A DNA stretch of 64,000 nucleotides, from assembly GCA_900184925.1 (NCBI GenBank), contig FXYJ02000001.1, positions 517,598 through 581,597 on the forward strand. The letters run 5' to 3'. Source of the DNA: Ruminococcaceae bacterium HV4-5-B5C (GTDB taxonomy: Bacteria > Bacillota > Clostridia > Oscillospirales > Acutalibacteraceae). The notes under the pieces were generated by a model. That model did no database searches. It was not told the DNA's origin and was given only the letters and a program-made list of their open reading frames with translations. Of the stretch, positions 44,517 through 53,900 are shown one piece after another. The position numbers and the translations under genes were made by a program. Each line of letters opens with the position of its first letter. Position 1 is the stretch's first letter.

Positions 44517-46226
44517 ATGCAGGGACTTTATAAAAAATACGTTACGGAGACGTACGATGGGAATGGCGCTCTGACTTCCTTTCACCTGTGCGTACCCGAA
44601 AACTTTAATTTTGCCTACGACGTCGTGGACGAAATGGCGCGGCTGGAGCCGGGTAAAACGGCCATGGTCTGGTGCGGAGCAAACGGGGAGGAACGACGCT
44701 TTTCCTTCCTTGATCTGAAGACTTTAAGCGACCGGACGGCTGTATTCTTTCAGAAAGAAGGAATCGGAAAGGGCGACTTCGTCATGCTGGCGCTGAGGCG
44801 CCACTGCGAATTCTGGTTCTCCATGTTGGCTCTTCACAAGATCGGCGCGGTCGCAGTGCCGGCTGCCGTTTCGCTGACGGCAAAAGATTTGGAGTATCGG
44901 TTCCGTTCCGCGGGTGTGAAGGCGATTGTCTGCACGGCGACGGGGCAGATTTCCGATGCGGTGGATCAGGCCGCCGCAGATGTGCCGTCTCTGACCCGCA
45001 AAATCCTTGTCAACGGGGAAAAGACAGGCTGGGTCAGTTTTTCGGAGGGGCTGGAGACTGCAAAGGAACCTTTTGTCCGCCCTGAGACCCCGTTTTCCGT
45101 AACCGACCCGATGCTCATGTATTTTACCTCGGGAACCTCGGCACAGCCCAAAATGGTTCTGCATGATTTTTCCTATCCTCTGGCCCATATTGTGACGGCA
45201 AAACACTGGCAGCACGTGGACCCGGACGGTCTGCATCTTTCGGTGGCGGATACCGGCTGGGGCAAAGCCGCGTGGGGCAAACTCTACGGCCAGTGGCTGA
45301 TGGAAGCGGCGATTTTCGTATATGATTTCGATGAGTTTTATCCGGATGATCTTCTGTCCAAACTGGAAAAGTACCATGTCACGACCTTCTGCGCTCCTCC
45401 GACTGTTTACAGGTATTTTATTAAGCAGGGAATGGACGGCTATGACCTTTCTGCCCTGCAGTATGCTACAACGGCAGGGGAAGCACTGAACCCTGAAGTC
45501 TATGCCCGCTTTCATGAAATGACGGGGCTCAAGCTGATGGAAGGCTATGGGCAGACGGAAACCACTCTGACGATTGGGAATCTTTTTGGAACCGAACCAA
45601 GGCCGGGCTCGATGGGGAAGCCCTCGCCGCTTTACAACATTGACCTTGTGGACACAGAAGGAAATTCCCTCCAGCCGGGGGAAGTCGGTGAAATTGTCGT
45701 TCTCCCACCGAAGGACGGCGGAAGACAGGCCGGGCTGTGCACCGGATACTACCGGAACCCGGAACTGACGGCTGCCTCGTGGCGCGACGGAGTGTTTCAC
45801 ACGGGGGATACCGCTTGGCGCGACCAGGACGGCTATTTCTGGTATGTGGGAAGAATGGACGACCTGATTAAGTCTTCCGGTTACCGAATCAGCCCGTTTG
45901 AAATCGAAAGCGTGCTGATGGAGCATCCGGCCGTTCTGGAATGTGCTGTGACCGGAATCCCGGACTCCCGGCGCGGACAGGCGATAAAAGCCTCTGTGGT
46001 GCTCACAAATAAGTACAGCCCTTCCCGGGAACTGGCGGCCAAGCTCAGGCAGTATGTCAAGCGGCAGACAGCGGACTACAAATGTCCCCGCATTATTGAT
46101 TTTGTCGATAATCTTCCGAAAACAATCAGCGGAAAAATTCGCCGCGCCGCAATTCGGGAAAAAGATACCTCTTCAGCCCCCGCAAATGCCGGGAACAGCG
46201 GCTTTTTCCGGAAAAGGTTAGGATAG
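44517..46226 (+). CDS. AMP-forming acyl-CoA synthetase (ACSM/medium-chain type)
   Basis: Activates a carboxylic acid with ATP and CoA via an acyl-adenylate. The 569 residues hold the P-loop [15 protein letters not shown] near residue 204, the GYGQTETT motif near 348, the hinge [28 protein letters not shown] near 425 and the catalytic lysine in [11 protein letters not shown] near 537. The segment [17 protein letters not shown] is typical of the ACSM and related acetyl/butyryl-type ligases. The exact acid is unknown. ATG 44517 (AAGGTGG 9 bases before) is preferred over ATG 44508. Transcribed alone. Confidence 0.87.
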   Translation: [569 protein letters not shown]

Positions 46227-46289
46227 CAGGAAAATCGGCTTATTTGGGCGAAATTTAGTCGCAGAGAGCGCAAAATGTCCTGCGCGCTC

Positions 46290-46317
46290 TTGCAATCTCG
46301 CTCTTGTGTGCTATAAT
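46290..46317 (+). promoter_or_regulatory. Promoter of corA
   Basis: TTGCAA (46290-46295), 16-base spacer and TATAAT (46312-46317). Confidence 0.72.
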
Positions 46318-46409
46318 TACTCGTGGATTAAAAGAAAAAGGGGGTGGCATTGTGAATCCCGACCCTTATGGGAACGTTCGACGAAAACTGCATAGAGGAG
46401 ATGAACACA

Positions 46410-47333
46410 ATGCTGTCCTATTACAAGACGCAGGACGGACGCATGATGCAGGTGGCGGGGTGTGAGCCGGGCTGTTGGATTAACTGTGTCGCGCCGGACG
46501 ACGGTGAAATCAACGGCCTGATTTCGGATTTCGGAATTGAGCCGGATTTTTTCCGTGCCGCGATGGACGAAGAGGAATCTTCCCACATCGATCATGAAGA
46601 CCAGAACACGCTGATCGTCATTGATATTCCGATTGTGGAAAAAGAGGGCAAAAACATTACCTACACCACCATGCCGCTTGGCATCATCATCACGGAACGC
46701 AACGTGATCACGGTTTCCATCAAAGATAACCCGGTGGTGGGCGAATTCGCGCAGGGCCTTGTGCGCGGGGCGCAGACGAACCTCAAAACGCGGTTTGTAC
46801 TTCATATCATGCTGCGCGTGGCGACGCGGTTCCTGCAATACCTGAAGCAGATTGACAAAATCAGCAACTATGTGGAGACCGAGCTGCGGCGTTCCATGCG
46901 GAATGCGGAGCTGCTTCAGCTTCTGAATGTTGAAAAGTCGCTCGTTTATTTTTCCTCGTCGCTGAAAGGCAACGAGATTACGCTCGAAAAAATCATGCGC
47001 GGCAGGGTCATTAAGCTGTACGACGACGATCAGGACCTTCTGGAAGACGTTCTGATTGAAGTGAAGCAGGCGATTGATATGTCGAGCATTTACCTGAATA
47101 TCGTCAGCGGAACGATGGGCGCTTCTTCTTCGGTAATTTCCAACAACCTGAACACGCTGATGCGCGTGCTGGTTTCGGTTGTCCTGCTTGCGGCGATTCC
47201 GCTGGTTGTTCTCGGGCTTTACGGAATGAACGTCCACGGCGTTCCCCTTGCGAACTTCTGGTTCCCGACGGCGCTGGCAGTTGTGCTTACGGGCGGAACC
47301 TTCGCACTGCTCAAAAGAAAAAAGTTTATTTGA
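46410..47333 (+). CDS. corA: CorA-family divalent cation transporter
   Basis: Pentameric Mg2+ (or Co2+/Ni2+) channel. The 307 residues are a large N-terminal cytoplasmic funnel, a long stalk helix, and two C-terminal helices (VLVSVVLLAAIPLVVLGLYGMN and LANFWFPTALAVVLTGGTFALL) with the selectivity signature YGMNV between them. The chain ends in KRKKFI. ATG 46410 has GAGGAG 9 bases before it; an earlier in-frame ATG at 46368 lacks a site. A terminator follows. Confidence 0.93.
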   Translation: MLSYYKTQDGRMMQVAGCEPGCWINCVAPDDGEINGLISDFGIEPDFFRAAMDEEESSHIDHEDQNTLIVIDIPIVEKEGKNITYTTMPLGIIITERNVITVSIKDNPVVGEFAQGLVRGAQTNLKTRFVLHIMLRVATRFLQYLKQIDKISNYVETELRRSMRNAELLQLLNVEKSLVYFSSSLKGNEITLEKIMRGRVIKLYDDDQDLLEDVLIEVKQAIDMSSIYLNIVSGTMGASSSVISNNLNTLMRVLVSVVLLAAIPLVVLGLYGMNVHGVPLANFWFPTALAVVLTGGTFALLKRKKFI

Positions 47334-47355
47334 AAAGAGCGGCTTTGCCGCACAG

Positions 47356-47387
47356 AAAGGGAACTGCGCAGAGCGGTTCCCTTTTTT
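47356..47387 (+). terminator. Terminator after corA
   Basis: AAAGGGAAC (47356-47364) and GTTCCCTTT (47376-47384), followed by more T. Confidence 0.88.
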
Positions 47388-47428
47388 GGACTTTTCCGGC
47401 CTGCACGCCGGAGCATGGAGGGATTTTT

Positions 47429-47965
47429 TTGAATGCTGTTTCGCTGAACACGAATGAAATTGAACAATGGGCCGGAGTGAGCAAAGCCGGCGACCGCGTA
47501 CTGCTCAGCGGCACCGTTTACACTGCGCGCGACGCCGCTCACAAGCGCATCTGCGCGATGCTCGACGAGGGAAGAGAGCCTCCGTTTCCGCTGCACGGCG
47601 CAGTGGTCTATTACGCCGGCCCGACTCCCACCCCTCCGGGTATGGCAATCGGTTCGTGCGGCCCCACGACCTCCGCACGCATGGACCCCTATACGCCGCG
47701 GCTGCTCGGACTCGGTCTCAAAGGGATGATCGGCAAGGGCGACCGCTCGCCGGAAGTTGTGGAAGCCATCGTGAAGAATAGAGCGGTGTATCTCTGCGCC
47801 ATCGGCGGGGCGGGAGCACTTGCAGCAAAGTGCGTCACGTCACTGGAAGTTATTGCGTTTGAAGACCTCGGCTGCGAGTCGGTCAAAAAGCTGACTGTAA
47901 AGGACTTCCCGCTGATTGTCGCCATCGACAGCCGGGGCGGAAGTCTTTTCGAGGCCGCGCCATGA
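47429..47965 (+). CDS. Fe-S fumarate/tartrate hydratase beta-subunit-like protein
   Basis: A 178-residue protein equal to the C-terminal (beta) half of class I fumarase or L-tartrate dehydratase. Family marks are LSGTVYTARDAAHKRI near residue 26, GAVVYYAGPTPTPPG near 53, IGSCGPTTSARMDPYTP near 71 and KGMIGKG near 98. The TTG at 47429 follows GGAGG. The alpha subunit with the Fe-S cluster cysteines normally lies immediately upstream; here corA and a terminator do. It must pair with a subunit encoded elsewhere or work alone. It overlaps the CDF transporter gene by 4 bases. Confidence 0.88.
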   Translation: MNAVSLNTNEIEQWAGVSKAGDRVLLSGTVYTARDAAHKRICAMLDEGREPPFPLHGAVVYYAGPTPTPPGMAIGSCGPTTSARMDPYTPRLLGLGLKGMIGKGDRSPEVVEAIVKNRAVYLCAIGGAGALAAKCVTSLEVIAFEDLGCESVKKLTVKDFPLIVAIDSRGGSLFEAAP

Positions 47966-49137
47966 CGAAGCTGCTGATCCGCCTGTTTGTGCACGACTCT
48001 GAAAATACCGGGGACCCTGAGGTGCGCAGAAGCTACGGTCGCTTTTCCGGGCTTGTAGGCATCTTTTCCAATTTGATTCTTTTTCTCGCCAAAATTATTG
48101 CCGGTACCCTTGCGGGCAGTATTGCCATTACGGCGGATGCAATGAACAACCTGACCGATTGCGCGTCTTCCGCCATTACGCTGGCCGGGTTCCGAATGGC
48201 CTCGAAGCCTGCGGACCGCGAGCACCCGTATGGCCACGCGAGGTTTGAGTATATCAGCGGTCTGATTGTGTCGCTGCTCATTTTTGTTGTGGGGTTCCAG
48301 TTCGCACAGGATTCCCTGCACAAAATCTTCAATCCGGAGAAAACGAATTTTACTCTGCTGACGGTGCTGATCCTTGTGGCTTCGACGCTGCTCAAGCTCT
48401 GGCAGAGCGTGTTTTACCGCAAAATCAGTGATATTACGGATTCCGAAACGCTGCGGGCCGCTTCGGCGGACAGCAGAAGCGATGTTATCACGACGTCGGT
48501 TGTGCTCGCGGGTGCACTGATTACCCGTTTCACGGGGTATAATCTTGACGGATACATGGGTGTTGCCGTCGCCGTTCTTATCATGGTAACGGGCTACCGG
48601 CTGATCCGCAAGACAAGCGGGCCGCTCCTCGGGGAGGCTCCTTCGCGCCACCTTGTCGACGATATTTACAGAACGATTAAGCAGAACGAAGGAATCATCG
48701 GTGTTCACGACCTGACGGTTCACGACTATGGGCCGGGCCGCTGCTTTGCCTCGGTTCACTGCGAGGTTCCGGCTGAGCGCAGTATTCTCGAGAGTCATGA
48801 TATTATCGACAATATCGAACGGGAGTTCCTGACGAAAAAGGGAATTCATCTTGTGATCCACATGGATCCCATTATCACGGGCGACCCGCGTACGAACGAG
48901 CTGAAGAAGAAGGTTTCCGCCCTGACGGGGAAGATCTCGCCGGAGATTACAATTCATGATTTCCGTGTTGTCTGGGGAACGACACACGCAAACCTCGTCT
49001 TTGACGTATGCGTTCCGTTCGGATTTTTCATGAAGGACGGTGACCTCGTTACCGCTGTGACCGAAGGCATCCGCGCGATTGATCCGTGCTATTACGCCGT
49101 CGTTACCGTGGACCATGACTATGTTCCTGAAGAGTAG
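47962..49137 (+). CDS. Cation diffusion facilitator (CDF) transporter
   Basis: A 391-residue divalent-metal/proton exporter with six helices and a long cytoplasmic C-terminal domain (about 215-391, with an extra segment beyond the usual one). In helix 2 the metal site reads N-x3-D (DAMNNLTD) rather than the H-x3-D of zinc or D-x3-D of iron/manganese exporters; helix 5 has DSRSDV. HPYGHARFEYISG is conserved. The metal is therefore uncertain. It overlaps the fumarase-beta gene and is presumably co-translated with it. Confidence 0.9.
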   Translation: MTKLLIRLFVHDSENTGDPEVRRSYGRFSGLVGIFSNLILFLAKIIAGTLAGSIAITADAMNNLTDCASSAITLAGFRMASKPADREHPYGHARFEYISGLIVSLLIFVVGFQFAQDSLHKIFNPEKTNFTLLTVLILVASTLLKLWQSVFYRKISDITDSETLRAASADSRSDVITTSVVLAGALITRFTGYNLDGYMGVAVAVLIMVTGYRLIRKTSGPLLGEAPSRHLVDDIYRTIKQNEGIIGVHDLTVHDYGPGRCFASVHCEVPAERSILESHDIIDNIEREFLTKKGIHLVIHMDPIITGDPRTNELKKKVSALTGKISPEITIHDFRVVWGTTHANLVFDVCVPFGFFMKDGDLVTAVTEGIRAIDPCYYAVVTVDHDYVPEE

Positions 49138-49171
49138 AAAATCAGGCTATAAAAATTTAACAATTGGGCTC

Positions 49172-49200
49172 TTGCTTTTTTGGAGGCAAGGGGTTATTAT
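49172..49200 (+). promoter_or_regulatory. Promoter of htpG
   Basis: TTGCTT (49172-49177), 17-base spacer and TATTAT (49195-49200), directly followed by a CIRCE element. Confidence 0.65.
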
Positions 49201-49204
49201 GAAA

Positions 49205-49231
49205 TTAGCACTTGAAGTAAAAGAGTGCTAA
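49205..49231 (+). promoter_or_regulatory. CIRCE element (HrcA operator)
   Basis: TTAGCACTT, nine bases, GAGTGCTAA: the CIRCE consensus TTAGCACTC-N9-GAGTGCTAA with one changed base. It covers the expected transcription start, so the heat-shock repressor HrcA should control htpG. In Bacillus subtilis htpG is not a CIRCE gene, which makes this placement notable. Confidence 0.93.
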
Positions 49232-49255
49232 TTCTTTTTAACGGGAAGGAAACGC

Positions 49256-51154
49256 ATGACCATGAAACAATTCAAAGCAGAGTCCAAACGCCTTTTGGAT
49301 TTGATGATCAATTCGATCTATACGCACAAGGAGATTTTCCTGCGAGAGCTGATTTCCAACGCGAGCGACGCGATCGACAAGCTGTATTATCAGGCGCTGA
49401 CCGACGGACAGACCGGCCTGAACCGCGACGATTTCGCCATCCGCGTCATTCCGGATAAAGAGAACCGCACTCTGACCATTACCGACAACGGCTGCGGCAT
49501 GACGAAGGAGGAGCTGGAGTCGAACCTCGGCACCATCGCCAAAAGCGGCTCACTGAACTTTAAGCAGAACATGGAACAGGCGAAGGACCAGAAGGACGTG
49601 GAGATCATCGGCCAGTTCGGTGTCGGATTTTACTCCGCATTCATGGTGGCCGAGCATGTTACCGTCACCAGCAAAGCTTACGGCAGCGAAGAAGCATGGA
49701 AGTGGCAATCCTCGGGCACGGAAGGCTATACGGTGGAGTCATGTGAAAAAGCGGAACGCGGCACCGAGATCGTCCTGCAGCTGAAACCGGACACCGACGA
49801 TGAGAAGTACAGCGAGTACCTCGACCAGTATCGCCTGAAAGGTCTGGTTCAGAAGTACTCCGACTATATCCGTTACCCGATCCGGATGGATCTGGAGAAG
49901 AGCCGCCTCAAAGAGGGCAGCAAGGACGAATACGAAACCTACACCGAGCTGGAAACGCTTAACAGCATGGTTCCGCTCTGGCGCAAGAACAAGAACGAAA
50001 TCACCGAAAAGGAATATAACGAGTTTTATCAAAACAAGTTCGGGGATTACGAGGACCCGGCTAAAACAATCCATATGTACGTGGAGGGCGCTTCCAATTT
50101 TCACGCTTTGCTTTACATCCCCCGGCATGCACCGTTCAATTTTTACACGAAGGACTATGAAAAAGGCCTGCAGCTTTATTCCAACGGCGTCCTGATTATG
50201 GACAGGTGCGCCGACCTTCTGCCGGATTATTTCAGCTTTGTGCGCGGCCTCGTCGATTCGCAGGATCTGTCGCTCAACATCTCACGCGAAATGCTCCAGC
50301 ATGACCGCCAGCTCAAGCTGATTGCCGAGCGGCTCGAAAAGAAGATCCGTTCGGAACTTGAGACGATGCTCAAAAACAAGCGGGAAGACTACGAAAAGTT
50401 CTTCGGTAATTTTGGTCTGCAGCTCAAATACGGCATTTACCAGGATTACGGCATGCACAAAGATGTTCTGCAGGATCTTCTGCTGTTCTATTCTTCGAGT
50501 GAAAAGAAGCTTGTTACACTGAAAGAATACACTGACCGCATGAAGGAGGACCAGAAGTACATTTATTATGCCTGCGGCGACACCGTGGGACATGTCGACA
50601 AGCTTCCGCAGGCGGATGCCGTCCGGGAGCGCGGCTATGAAATTCTCTATATGACCGATCCGGTGGATGAATTTGCGATTTCAGTGCTGATGAAGTACGG
50701 GGAAAAGGAGTTCAAGTCCATCTCCGCCGACGACCTCGGCCTTGAAACAGAAGAGGAAAAGCAGGAGGCCGCCAAGAAGGTGGAGGAAAACAAAGACATG
50801 CTTTCTTTCCTCAAGGATTCCCTCGGGGATAAGGTCAGCAGTGTCATCCTTTCGCAGAAGCTGAAGACTCACCCAGTCTGCATCTCCACAAACGGAGCCA
50901 TTTCCATGGAGATGGAGAAAGTGCTTAATTCCATGCCTAACGCGGAGAAAGACAAGGTGAAGGCGCAGCGCGTGCTGGAAATCAACGCAAACCACCCGAT
51001 TTTCCAAAAGCTCTGCGACCTGTACCGGGATGATCAGGATAAGCTGAAAACCTATGCTTCTCTGCTGTATACGCAGGCACTGCTGATCGAAGGCGCCTCC
51101 ATCGACGACCCGGTGGAGTTTTCGAATCAGATTTGCGGCCTGATGACCGAATAA
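49256..51154 (+). CDS. htpG: Chaperone HtpG (Hsp90)
   Basis: Bacterial Hsp90, a dimeric ATP-driven chaperone. The 632 residues show the GHKL ATP site ([13 protein letters not shown] near 33, [11 protein letters not shown] near 82, [13 protein letters not shown] near 121), the middle-domain catalytic arginine stretch (LNISREMLQ near 340) and the C-terminal dimerisation part. GGAAGGA precedes the ATG. It is a single-gene unit between a CIRCE promoter and a strong terminator. Confidence 0.97.
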   Translation: MTMKQFKAESKRLLDLMINSIYTHKEIFLRELISNASDAIDKLYYQALTDGQTGLNRDDFAIRVIPDKENRTLTITDNGCGMTKEELESNLGTIAKSGSLNFKQNMEQAKDQKDVEIIGQFGVGFYSAFMVAEHVTVTSKAYGSEEAWKWQSSGTEGYTVESCEKAERGTEIVLQLKPDTDDEKYSEYLDQYRLKGLVQKYSDYIRYPIRMDLEKSRLKEGSKDEYETYTELETLNSMVPLWRKNKNEITEKEYNEFYQNKFGDYEDPAKTIHMYVEGASNFHALLYIPRHAPFNFYTKDYEKGLQLYSNGVLIMDRCADLLPDYFSFVRGLVDSQDLSLNISREMLQHDRQLKLIAERLEKKIRSELETMLKNKREDYEKFFGNFGLQLKYGIYQDYGMHKDVLQDLLLFYSSSEKKLVTLKEYTDRMKEDQKYIYYACGDTVGHVDKLPQADAVRERGYEILYMTDPVDEFAISVLMKYGEKEFKSISADDLGLETEEEKQEAAKKVEENKDMLSFLKDSLGDKVSSVILSQKLKTHPVCISTNGAISMEMEKVLNSMPNAEKDKVKAQRVLEINANHPIFQKLCDLYRDDQDKLKTYASLLYTQALLIEGASIDDPVEFSNQICGLMTE

Positions 51155-51166
51155 GCAAAATATCCG

Positions 51167-51198
51167 TGGCCCGGCTGGAAAAACAGCCGGGCCATTTT
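51167..51198 (+). terminator. Terminator after htpG
   Basis: Perfect 11-base stem TGGCCCGGCTG (51167-51177) with its complement (51184-51194), GAAAAA loop, then TTTT. Confidence 0.92.
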
Positions 51199-51258
51199 CA
51201 AATCAATGCATTTTGTTCACCCTTAAGCGACAAATTACGAAAAAATAGTGAAAGATAC

Positions 51259-51287
51259 TGGAAAATTCGACGCGGACAAGATATAAT
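51259..51287 (+). promoter_or_regulatory. Promoter of the bactofilin gene
   Basis: TGGAAA (51259-51264), 17-base spacer and a perfect TATAAT (51282-51287); the -35 is weak. Confidence 0.55.
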
Positions 51288-51348
51288 AAAAGAAATGGTT
51301 TAACTGATTCAATGATCGGCTTCGATCTGAAACAGGGGGTACGCGATT

Positions 51349-52056
51349 ATGGAAACGGCAGCAAACGGCCAGAACGGTGGGTTTACTCACCGGATTAAAC
51401 GTATCTGGAACGGGCCGGAAGAAGAGGGGGAAGCGTCTCATATGCAGACTTCAAGACCGGAAGCAGGCTCTTTTGACGCGCAGAAAAACGATACATACGG
51501 CCACGGGGAAACAGGGAACCGTGCGTTTCGTCCGGATTATCCCAAACGGGCTGTGCCCGATGGGATGAATGATCTCGGCGGGAGCGCGGCCGGCTCCACG
51601 GTTATCTCGAAGGGAACCGTTGTCAGCGGCAACATTAAGTCGGACGGCGACATTGAAATGTACGGAAGTATGGCCGGGAGCATTGAAACGGCCGGCAAGG
51701 TAAAAATCAACGGCAAGCAGACCGGGGATGTTCAGGGTTCAGGCGTTATGCTGACGGACTGCGCTGTCCGCGGAAATGTCAGCGCGTCCGATACAATCGT
51801 TGTCGACAGCGGCTCGGTTGTTATCGGCGACATCAAATGCGGCGATCTTACATTTGACGGCAGGATCAAGGGCAACGTGCACGTCATGGGCAATGTCAAC
51901 TGTAAGGGAAATGCAATCGTCATCGGCGACATTACCTCCACGACGATCACGGTGGAGAGCGGTGCCCGTCTTCAGGGCTCCGTGCAGGTTTCCGACGGCA
52001 GCATCGAAGATGTCGATCTTCCTGAAGACACTACTTCCGCGGCCCCGAAGGAATAA
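51349..52056 (+). CDS. Bactofilin (polymer-forming cytoskeletal protein)
   Basis: A 235-residue bactofilin. A disordered, charged N-terminus (about 1-80) precedes a beta-helix of repeating short strands (STVISKGTVVSGNIKSDGDI, GSMAGSIETAGKVKINGKQ, and so on to about 215), ending in an acidic tail. Bactofilins self-assemble without nucleotide into filaments that guide cell shape or wall enzymes; some bind membranes by their N-termini. Here no membrane segment is visible. It is transcribed alone, with a terminator after it. Confidence 0.9.
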   Translation: METAANGQNGGFTHRIKRIWNGPEEEGEASHMQTSRPEAGSFDAQKNDTYGHGETGNRAFRPDYPKRAVPDGMNDLGGSAAGSTVISKGTVVSGNIKSDGDIEMYGSMAGSIETAGKVKINGKQTGDVQGSGVMLTDCAVRGNVSASDTIVVDSGSVVIGDIKCGDLTFDGRIKGNVHVMGNVNCKGNAIVIGDITSTTITVESGARLQGSVQVSDGSIEDVDLPEDTTSAAPKE

Positions 52057-52080
52057 GGGCGCGCAAAGATATAAAACAAA

Positions 52081-52112
52081 AAAGCGCGGCCGGTTTGTTT
52101 CGGCCGCGCTTT
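52081..52112. terminator. Bidirectional terminator between bactofilin and the DUF3810-like gene
   Basis: Perfect 12-base stem AAAGCGCGGCCG (52081-52092) with its complement (52101-52112) around GTTTGTTT, with A-rich and T-rich flanks; it lies between convergent genes. Confidence 0.9.
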
Positions 52113-52125
52113 CTGTCTGCCTGTT

Positions 52126-53229
52126 TCAGGCTTTGCCTTCCGAACGCCGGAGCGCTAGCAGCAGGTCTACCATCCGGCCGTAGCTCTGCACACCGTCCTT
52201 CTGGCTGTTTGCTTTCAGGTAACTGTTGTTGACGGAATTCGCCGCGTCGGCGGCGGGCCCCTTGAACCGGTCCCAGTAACGGTTGTTGAAATCCAGATCG
52301 CGGAGCACTCCGCTGCTCAGCCCGGAGTAAATTTTGCCCGCCGTGTCAGGGTCTGCCGAGAAGAGGGCGTTTGAAGCGTACATAAATGCATTCACCGCTC
52401 CGGAATACCGAAAATCGGTGTCCGGGCTGTTCCGGCAGGCAAGGTAGGCGATAAAGTTCGCTTCATCCTCCCGCATAAAACCGCGCAGGTGTGAAAGCTC
52501 ATGGCACATTGTGAACGGAATCGTGTACTCCGGCACGTCCGTGTTCACGTTTGCTTCAAAGGTAAAAGGGAAAAATATGCCCGTAATGTTGCACTGTGAC
52601 ATCAGGCGCGAAGCGAGAACGGGCTTCGGCCCGCTGTAGCCGGAACGCAGAAGCGGATATTTTCCGCTGAGCCCGTCGAGGGCGGCGCGCGCCTGCTCCG
52701 AATTTTCAGAGAAAGTGCTCAGGCGCAGCTTCATGACGCCGCCGGAATCCGTCTCCGTTTCAGGACGAAGTCTGTCGGCGTCATCCGCGAGAGACTGGCA
52801 GAGCGAAACCAGTTCCGCTTTCGAGGATTCTTTCACGGTTAGGCCGGATGTCTCTGCGAACGTACTGCGGTAATAATTGACGCCGCAGTCAATTGTGAAC
52901 AGAAAAAGCAGAATCCCTGCCGCGCACAGCAGGTTGACGATGAATTTTGCCGCCGTTATCGCGCGTTTTCCCCTTCCCAGAACCATGCGAATGGCGAACC
53001 GGATCAGCGATGCTGCAAGGAAAGTGATCAATGCGTAAACGAGTATTTCGCCGACTGAAAACGGAACGAGACCGGTTATAAGATTTCCGGCATGGGAAAG
53101 GGCCGGGTAGAAGCCGCGGGCGTAACCTTCCGCAAAGCTTTCGGAGTGGGAGGCCGCCAGAATCAGCGCGAAAGCGGCGGGGATCGTCAGAAGAATCCAC
53201 AGCCGACGAAGCTTCAGGACAGCTTTCAT
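52126..53229 (-). CDS. Membrane zinc-metallopeptidase-like protein (DUF3810 type)
   Basis: A 367-residue protein with three N-terminal membrane helices (about 10-28, 50-80 and 98-116) and an outer part carrying the gluzincin-like motif CHELSHLRGFMREDEANFIAYL (HExxH with a second Glu further on) near residue 245. This matches the DUF3810 family of Bacteroidetes and Firmicutes, predicted zinc proteases without a known substrate. The minus-strand ATG at 53229 has GGAGG upstream. It is a single gene, convergent with bactofilin and divergent from the LURP-one-like gene. Confidence 0.75.
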   Translation of the reverse strand: MKAVLKLRRLWILLTIPAAFALILAASHSESFAEGYARGFYPALSHAGNLITGLVPFSVGEILVYALITFLAASLIRFAIRMVLGRGKRAITAAKFIVNLLCAAGILLFLFTIDCGVNYYRSTFAETSGLTVKESSKAELVSLCQSLADDADRLRPETETDSGGVMKLRLSTFSENSEQARAALDGLSGKYPLLRSGYSGPKPVLASRLMSQCNITGIFFPFTFEANVNTDVPEYTIPFTMCHELSHLRGFMREDEANFIAYLACRNSPDTDFRYSGAVNAFMYASNALFSADPDTAGKIYSGLSSGVLRDLDFNNRYWDRFKGPAADAANSVNNSYLKANSQKDGVQSYGRMVDLLLALRRSEGKA

Positions 53230-53396
53230 GTTGGAAAACACCTCCGTTTCGGGTGAGAATCAATCTTATTATAGCACAGCTTTTCAACGGGAAAAGAATT
53301 CTGCCGAAAGTTTGGAACATGTGTTTTTGCTTGCCGTGACGTGGGAAAGATGATAAAATAGCAGCAGCGGCAAACTGTGGGAAAGGAAGAGCACGA

Positions 53397-53897
53397 TTGC
53401 AATTTTATCTGAAGCCGGAGGGCGGGCCGAAGCTCTTGTTTTCCGTTCTGGACGGCGGCGGTCAGCCTGTATATGAAGTGCGCGGCGAGTTCCTGTCTTT
53501 TGGGAACCACTTTACTCTTCGCACCCCCGAGGGGGGAACAGCGGCCCGTTTGACCGGCGTTTCTTTGCCGGGTGTGTTCCGCTATACCGCAGTCAGCGGC
53601 GTTCAGCGCGTGCGTATCTGGGTCAGGCCGGAGGCTGCTCATAAGGCAGTGCAGTTTAAGGGAAAAGACTGGCATTTTAGGGGAAGTCTGCTGACTCGCT
53701 CGTTCGATATTGTGGAGGAGAGACGCGGGTCTCCGCCTTCCGTCATCATGACGCACGGGCACTGCTGGTCGGGGCGGACGGACTGTTATGCCGTGACCGT
53801 TGCGCAGGAGACGGATGTGCCGCTTGCCCTGTGTGTGGCCGTGGCGGTGGATTTCGCCATTCCGAGCGGCTGTGCTTCGCCGGTTCCGGCGGGCTGA
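53397..53897 (+). CDS. LURP-one-related/Tubby-like beta-barrel protein
   Basis: A 166-residue protein of alternating short strands with the LOR-like layout: LLFSVLDGGGQPVYEVRGE near residue 13, SFGNHFTLRTPEG near 34, W-H-F-R-GSLLTRSFDI near 92, and a C-terminal helix-like hydrophobic strand (PLALCVAVAVDF). The family (YxjI, plant LURP-one, Tubby C-terminus) has a 12-stranded barrel around a helix and is poorly understood in bacteria. The start is TTG at 53397 with GAAAGGAAG. It stands just before the valS promoter. Confidence 0.65.
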   Translation: MQFYLKPEGGPKLLFSVLDGGGQPVYEVRGEFLSFGNHFTLRTPEGGTAARLTGVSLPGVFRYTAVSGVQRVRIWVRPEAAHKAVQFKGKDWHFRGSLLTRSFDIVEERRGSPPSVIMTHGHCWSGRTDCYAVTVAQETDVPLALCVAVAVDFAIPSGCASPVPAG

Positions 53898-53900
53898 AAT

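Noticed and set aside
44175..44585. A 136-codon minus-strand frame upstream of the acyl-CoA ligase
   Set aside because: No family features, no ribosome site, and it overlaps the promoter and start of the ligase gene.
47689..49116. A 475-codon minus-strand open frame
   Set aside because: Antisense to the CDF transporter gene and composed of low-information residues.
51349..52056. Tandem repeats in the bactofilin gene as a DNA repeat array or CRISPR
   Set aside because: The periodicity is the beta-helix protein repeat with diverged DNA, not a CRISPR array.
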